NCBI GenBank assembly: GCA_039707465.1
Contig: CM077643.1
Coordinates: forward strand, 377,449,919 to 377,513,918
Reading direction: 5' to 3'
Length of the DNA stretch: 64,000 nt
DNA from: Rhabdophis nuchalis
Lineage: Eukaryota; Chordata; Lepidosauria; Squamata; Natricidae
In this document: in pieces, positions 58,388 to 64,000 of the stretch
How positions within the stretch are numbered: the first letter of the stretch is position 1
Layout of the letters: each line of letters begins with the position of its first letter
Program-made: the position numbers and the translations under genes
Notes under the pieces: generated by a model
Databases searched by the model: none
Seen by the model: only the letters and a program-made list of their open reading frames with translations
What the model was told of the DNA's origin: nothing

Positions 58388-58585
58388 AGCGGGCAGAAGC
58401 CAAAGCTGCTTTTTCAAAAGGCAAGTGGACTTTCTTCGTTTTTCTTTGAAGGCGTTTCTGAAAAACTGAAGAAGCTTCTTGGATGAGAAGTGAAACGTCT
58501 TCAAAGAAATACAAAGTCCAGTTGCCTTTTGGAAAAGCATCTCTGGGATAACCTGGATGACTGAGAGTCTCCATAGACAGACAAA
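58388..58585. mobile_element. Hammerhead-like repeat, partial inverted pair
   Basis: The core at 58466-58499 is the best in the window: CTGAAGA, one A, GCTTCT, loop TGGATG, AGAAGT, GAAAC, GTC. A reverse partial arm lies at 58400-58458. Confidence 0.6.
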
Positions 58586-59217
58586 AGCCATTTTCACTGC
58601 TTATGGCAAACAAATATACCTGACTTTCTATCAGTATTTCCATTTCTTAAAATCACTTCATCCCATCAAAGTACACAAATTCATCTAGCTGTGGTTTTTT
58701 TTAAATCACTTAGTTGTAATGTTTAATTATTCACAATCAATTATCTTCATCATTCATACATTACACTTCAGATCCATACTCCTCATTGACAGCCTTTGTT
58801 CTAAGACATTCAAGTTCTCACCCAACGAAGAATCCTAACCTGCATAAAAAAGTGTCCACATATAGCCAACCAATGTTGCCACAAGCATTCATATAGCACT
58901 GCACAGTGCTCTTTTCTCTAACTTTTCCCACAATAATCTTGTGAGGTAGGCCAGGCTGAGAACGAGAGAAGAGAAAGAGCTTGTGAAAGAAGGAATAGCC
59001 AGCCCAAAATTAACCTCTCCCAGCCAAGGGTAGAGAGAAATCTGACCTTCCCTAGCACTAGACTAACACTTTAAACAAGGCATCACTCTCAAGTGCCTCT
59101 CAGTTGTAAAACAGAAGGAGATATGAATGGACAAACTTACACCTTGTTTCTTCCATTCTTTTCTTCCATGTAGTAATGTGCTATTTGGGCAACTCTCGAC
59201 ATTTAAATGGTTTTATG

Positions 59218-59735
59218 TCTTTTTACGTACACTGAGAGCATCTGCACCAAAGACAAATTCCTTGTATGTCTAATCACACTTGTCCAATAAAGAATTCTAT
59301 TCTATTCTATTCTATTCTATTCTATTCTATTCTACTCTGCTCTGCTCTGCTCTACTCTACTCTACTCTACTCTACTCTACTCCCTTCCCTTCCCTTCCCT
59401 TCCATTCCATTCTATTCTATTCTATTCTATTCTGTTCTATTCTACTCTCCTCTCCTCTATTCCATTCCATTCCATTCCATTCTCTTTTGGATTCTATTCT
59501 ATTCTATTCTATTCCCTTCCCTTCTCTTTTGGATTCCATTCCATTCCATTCCATTCCATTCCATTCCATTCCATTCTATTCTATTCTATTCTATTCTATT
59601 CTATCACTTCTCTATTCTATTCTATTCCATTCCATTCCATTTCCTTCTCTATTCTATTCTATTCCATTCCATTCCATTCTCTTTTGGATTGGATTGGATT
59701 GGATTGGATTGGATTCTATTCTATTCTAGATTTAA
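59218..59735 (+). mobile_element. Rex1/CR1-like 3' UTR with expanded pentamer tail
   Basis: About 70 bases of 3' UTR (CTGAGAGCATCTGCACCAAA, CACTTGTCCAATAAAG) lead into an ATTCT pentamer array of about 445 bp (59288-59735). The array has blocks of variants: ACTCT, GCTCT, CCTTC, ATTCC and finally GGATT. Long open frames across it are artefacts of the repeat. Confidence 0.75.
59288..59735. repeat. ATTCT-family pentamer array
   Basis: A pentamer array with successive blocks of variant units (see the LINE tail at 59218). The last block is GGATT. Confidence 0.92.
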
Positions 59736-59749
59736 TCAAGATAATTAAG

Positions 59750-60761
59750 GGATACTTTCTCTGAGTTTGCAGGAACAGGTAAGCGGGGGGGGGGGGCAGT
59801 TCTTCAAATTCTTTGTGAATTTCCCTGGAGGTCCAGGGTTGCACCCCAAATGCAAACGCAGAACGGCGGTCGTCCTAAGACCTTCCCGATTTAAAAAAAC
59901 AACAACAACCCACTAACCGAGCTCTTTGCTCTCCACGCACAGGGCGTGCCAAGAGAATCTACGCGGTTTGAGTATTTAACGTGTGAACAGATCGAGAGCG
60001 AAAGAGGTTCGGTTTAGGAGCTTGGACTGCTTGCCTGCCCTTCCAATGCAGAAATCTGCTTGGGGTGGGGAGCAGCCTGAGGACGAACGCTGAGACACCC
60101 CCCCCCCCAACCGATCTACCTTCAGTCCCACCCGGGATGCGCGAGCCCCGCATGGCACTCCTGTTATGGGGTGGGGGGGGTGGGGGTGGGGTGGGAGGGT
60201 GGAGGAGAGACACACGACTCAGCAGTGAAGCAGTTAAGGCACGCCAGCCGTAGCTTCAGCCCCTGCCGTGGTGGAGGGATGCCCCTCCGTTCTCCTGGCT
60301 CCCCCAGGCAAAAAGTCACGTTGCTTTGGGCAGGAGAGGCGTCGTGAAGCCACCCCAGGTTTAGCATCCCCTTTCTCCTCCTGCTAAAGGCGGCGGAAGG
60401 ATGGGGAGAGCCCTGCCTGGAACAAGGGACCAGCCCGAGCAGGGTGTAAGAGAGCGCCGAGCGGGACTTTCCAGCGACAGCTCCTGAATAATTGAGAGCC
60501 AGCAGTCACTTTGCTGCTTCCCAGGCAGCCCAATTGGCACAAGCAGCTCCGGTTTACCAGCTCCTGATCTGGATCGGGATGGGAGGAGGTCGCTCTCCAG
60601 CTGAAGAGCTGCACCGAGGCTTAGCGGGCAAAGAGAAGCGGAGGGTGACACAGCTCTGAAGGCAGCCCGGCTGGATCCCCCACCTCTGCTCCAAACCTTG
60701 TGCCCGTTGCCTCTCGTTGCCAGGTTGTAGCAACAACAGCAAGAGGGCACACCAGCCCACC
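59750..60761 (+). promoter_or_regulatory. OTOF: Presumed OTOF promoter and 5' UTR
   Basis: Upstream of the OTOF ATG, base composition rises in G+C from about 60.1 kb, with G- and C-runs at 59.79, 60.1 and 60.17 kb. No TATA box or intron was assigned. The segment 60534-60572 is nearly repeated in intron 1 (62291-62329). Treating this as promoter/5' UTR is inference from position. Confidence 0.4.
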
Positions 60762-60840
60762 ATGGCCTTGATCGTGCGCTTGAAGAGGGTCACCAACCTG
60801 AGAGGCAAAGCGGACAGGATAGCCAAGGTGGCATTCAGAG
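60762..60840 (+). CDS. OTOF: OTOF (otoferlin) first coding exon
   Basis: Otoferlin is a large multi-C2-domain ferlin that acts as Ca sensor for vesicle fusion at inner-ear hair-cell ribbon synapses. The exon encodes MALIVRLKRVTNLRGKADRI and then AKVAFR plus the first base of Gly. This matches the start of the otoferlin C2A domain (a MAL, LK, LRG, DRIAKV, FRG pattern). The ATG sits in CCCACCATGG, a near-ideal Kozak context. The exon ends in phase 1 before GTACAC, a rather weak donor apart from GT, at the position I expect for this family. No second exon was recognised before the window ends, so the rest of the gene lies beyond 64000. Position and strand relative to FAM166C and CIB4 match human 2p23.3. 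Confidence 0.9.
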
Positions 60841-63800
60841 GTACACGTCCTCAGTTGTGTAGCCTGCAGCAGAGGCCACTCGGTGCGATGCTGCAAGATA
60901 GGTGCCTGGTTTGTGTGCAGGTCTGCATGTCCCAGGGAAGGGAAAGTTCTCTGCAGAGGAGCCTCAACCCTGCAGGACAAGGGCATGACTCTGGGGAAGG
61001 ATGCTCTCACTCCCCTAGCGCTTGGGTGGGTGGGGGGCTTCATTCTGCAAAAGAATAGCCCATGCCCCCAACATTATACCTGGGCTAAAGCTTCTTGGAG
61101 TTGTGGCTGTTGTTGCTTAACTGGCAGGTTCTGGAGTCGGCAAGAGCTCTGGTGATGCAGCTCCTTCAATTTGGAGCCACTTTACATCTGAAGGACCCTC
61201 AGAGATTCCAAACCAAAGTTTCCCCCTCCAATTAAGATCTGGGGACTGTTACTATGTTATTGCTGACTGTGGTTTATTTTTATTATTCAAGGAACAGTTG
61301 TTATGCATTACGCAAGTAGAAAATGTTGAGCTTTTGAATGAGGACAGACAGGAAGAGGAAAAGTGCCAATAAGAACTTCAAAGTCATTGAAATGCCACCT
61401 GCTTTGAAAATGTGTAACATGTGGCACACACCTGGATTTCTGGAATGCTTTAGACATGGCAAGGTGTTGTTGTTTTTTTACAATGAGCTACACTTTCTGG
61501 TGGAGATAGCAAGTGGGTTGTGATAGGGGTAACAAGCAAGCCGCCTTCTAAGCAGCATTTTGTCAGATCCTGACACCAGAATTGGCAGAAGCCCTTCCCC
61601 ATTTTGAGCAGGAGGCTTTTTCAGCTTTTGTTGGAGATGCCAGGGTTGAACCTGGGACCCCTGGCATACAAAGTATTGCTATGGGTGTATGCACACAGTT
61701 CTGAAAGGTACACATTGCCACTCTTCTCTACGGAGTGCTCACTACTGTACATATAACAATCCACATTGTTTTTATACAGCACTGCAGAAAGTTAGTGCTT
61801 GCACTAATGCTGATTTGCAAAATGTAAACCTTTTGATCTTAAGTTCATGTTGTCTAGGGGAATGGCGTTAAAGCTGAAATTAGAATGATTGGCTTGACTA
61901 AAGTTATGGTATACTTGTTTTCCATTAATCATTTATAGCACACTCTAGCATCACCTAATCATCACTGAGACAATATAACACCTGCCCGCACCCCTCTTAC
62001 ATTGACAGAATAAGGGTTGAATTAAACTGAAGGATGGTATAAATGATTACTGGAGAAATGATCTATGATTTGTAGTTGATGTAAAATCTGACCTGACTTT
62101 TTTCAATTGATATGTTCTATTAGTATCACAGCTATTGCATGTCACTTCCATAGAGTGTGCATTTAATATACATGACAATATATGAACAAAGAATGTCATA
62201 AGTATTATTTCTGAGATATCAAATGATGGTTCTTCTCACATGGAAAACATCCTGGACTTAAAAGTCAAAAAGGTTTGCATTTTCAGGTGTTTGGCACAAG
62301 CAGCTCCGGTATACCAGCTCCTGATCTGGTTTTCTGAAATTCAGAACCAGCCATAAGAGAAATTAATGCATGGACTTCAACTAAAAAGAAAAATCAATTT
62401 GATTTTCTGAAGATGCCTAAACTGTCTTCGGATCACTGGAGTTAAAGACATCCAGCCCTCATTTCTTGATAGTTGTCTAACTTCTACACCAGCTTATCCT
62501 TGTGTCCAAGAGTTTGAGAATATAAATATATTTGTCTGTAAACTATCTCAGGTCAGGTCAAGCAGCAGACAAGAATAGGTGGAAAGCCTAGAAAAAATTT
62601 CCAAACAGAACTAAGCATGCATCTTAGAATAGAAATATTATGCCAATCACACAACCTGGTGGCTTTCGGATAAATTGAATTAGACATGTTGGATTAGATC
62701 CTGAGTGTATTCGACTGGAACACTCCTACTTAAATTGTCTCCTTAGACCCCGCATCAGTTCCAATCAACACATCTGCGGCCCTAATTCATTATAAGGACC
62801 AACCTATCTCCCCCTTCCAGCTTTGAGCAGAAATAAAACTTGGGAGAAAGAAAAGAATGAGAACAAAACAATTGATGAGGAAGAAAAAGAAAGAGAATGC
62901 AACCATATGGGTTTAAGGAGTATTTCTTGGCACGCATTTTAATCTTAGCTGCTAAAAATTACACTTTTTAAAAAGGATTTTTGAAATAGATGGTTGGCGT
63001 GATCGGAATGTTTTTATATCTCCTATTTCAAAAACATGACGCCTGCATTGTGTGTATATATATGAGTGGTTCTTAAATGCCCGATATCAATTCTGGGCAC
63101 AGGCTTCAAGGGCATTTTTCTTTAATAAAAGACAAAAGCAGCTGTGACTTACCAGTACATAGCCCCCTATATCTAAGGTCAAGCCAACTTGCAATCAACA
63201 TCTGTACTGTACAATGACACACTTGTTACATATAAGGATAGGGTGAAGTTCCAGCTCTAATACTTAGAACTTTTTACATTATTGATGCTGATTCAAAATA
63301 AAAAAATTCCCAATTCTTTTTTCTTTTTAAAGCATCTTGAATTTTGGATCCTAGCCTCCCCCCTTAGGCTACTCTTGTCAGATTTTACTGCAGCCTAATC
63401 TGAAGCTCTCCCGCAAATGGTTGTTGCACATGACTTAGTACCATGAGATTAAGTGGATCACTCCTCATCCTTGGAAAAAATCCAAAGGTTTGAGGCATAT
63501 TGCACCATTCAGAAAATGCAGCTGCTCCCTGAGGCTGAGAGATGATAGAAATAATCTTGTGACATGAAATCCCCTTTTTTGTTTTGCTTTGAAACGCTGT
63601 TCTCTGCTTCTCAGTTATCAAACATTAGGGAGGGCATTCTGTATATGTTCAGAGGTTCTCCCTTTTTATGATCACACTTGCCAGGCCAAGTGATATACAG
63701 AGAATTCAGGGCTAGATCAAGAAAAACCTACAGACAGTTTAATCTGGGAAGTTGTGCTAGGGAGTAAAGGAAAAGCGGCTGGTCTGGTCCCTGTGATATC

Positions 63801-64000
63801 ATACTGGCTGGTTAAATAAATAAGAAACTAGCAAGGATTTTCCAAGTTTTGGGACCAATCAGCCTACCGTGAGAGATTCTGCCAATGGCAACAAAAGTTG
63901 GTAATAGCAATAGGAAATTAAAAGCCGCCAAACCATGACATGTGGTGTCTCTGGCAAAGAACCATTTACCGAAATTATTATCGTCTAGAGCCATGATGGC
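60841..64000 (+). other. OTOF: OTOF intron 1 (start), little recognisable content
   Basis: After the exon 1 donor I see no further exon and, unusually for this window, no clear transposable element over about 3 kb. The only structure noted is the 39-bp near-copy of 5' sequence at 62291-62329. Short open frames here match nothing I recognise. Confidence 0.5.

Noticed and set aside
59266..59748. 160-residue frames of Ser, Ile, Leu, Phe, Tyr repeats
   Set aside because: They are by-products of the pentamer array.
63812..63994. 60-residue hydrophobic frame at the window end
   Set aside because: No family recognised, no splice or conservation evidence, and it is antisense within OTOF intron 1.

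Overview
The window is vertebrate nuclear DNA, most likely from a squamate reptile. A snake is favoured because of the mix of CR1, L2-like, Rex1-like, L1 and R4/Dong-like LINEs, Sauria-type tRNA SINEs, dense hAT, Tc1 and Tigger-like relics, and long microsatellites seeded from LINE tails. Species assignment is inference. No bacterial or organellar sequence and no CRISPR array was seen.

Three host genes can be read exon by exon, in an order that matches human 2p23.3 (OTOF - CIMIP2C/FAM166C - CIB4). (1) The last four coding exons of CIB4, a calcium- and integrin-binding EF-hand protein, lie on the + strand at 5083-5224, 7676-7785, 8536-8624 and 11612-11633; its first exons are upstream of the window. 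(2) A complete four-exon FAM166C (CIMIP2C), predicted at 201 aa, lies on the - strand at 42395-42322, 40430-40157, 35820-35708 and 20296-20152, with exon 1 inside a CpG-rich promoter at about 42.2-42.7 kb. (3) The first coding exon of OTOF (otoferlin) lies on the + strand at 60762-60840, with a strong Kozak context; the rest of the gene is beyond the window. CIB4 and FAM166C converge. FAM166C and OTOF diverge across about 18 kb.

Most of the rest is transposable-element DNA, often nested. There is an L2-like LINE about 3.5 kb long with endonuclease and RT separated by one frameshift (12.5-15.96 kb). Next to it is an L1 3' end split by a 1.2 kb TA-target MITE filled with tetranucleotide repeats (15.97-18.24 kb). 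A Tc1 transposon with intact ends carries one frameshift (21666-23262), and a CR1 has one in-frame stop (47.8-49.07 kb). Rex1-like and R4/Dong-like LINE relics, at least three solo-LTR families with 5-bp target duplications, and many hAT-type non-autonomous elements with 8-bp duplications are also present. A 135-bp near-perfect hairpin element recurs at least seven times.

The observations most worth a second look are: (a) a dispersed, often inverted-paired repeat whose core resembles a hammerhead ribozyme, possibly from Penelope-like elements; (b) the hairpin hAT MITE family; (c) a 39-bp near-identical duplication between the region just upstream of the OTOF start codon and its first intron; (d) a higher-order tetranucleotide minisatellite at 50.7-51.75 kb sharing its unit with the MITE-borne array at 16.6-17.2 kb; and (e) a SINE with a tRNA-like head joined to a CR1-like tail.
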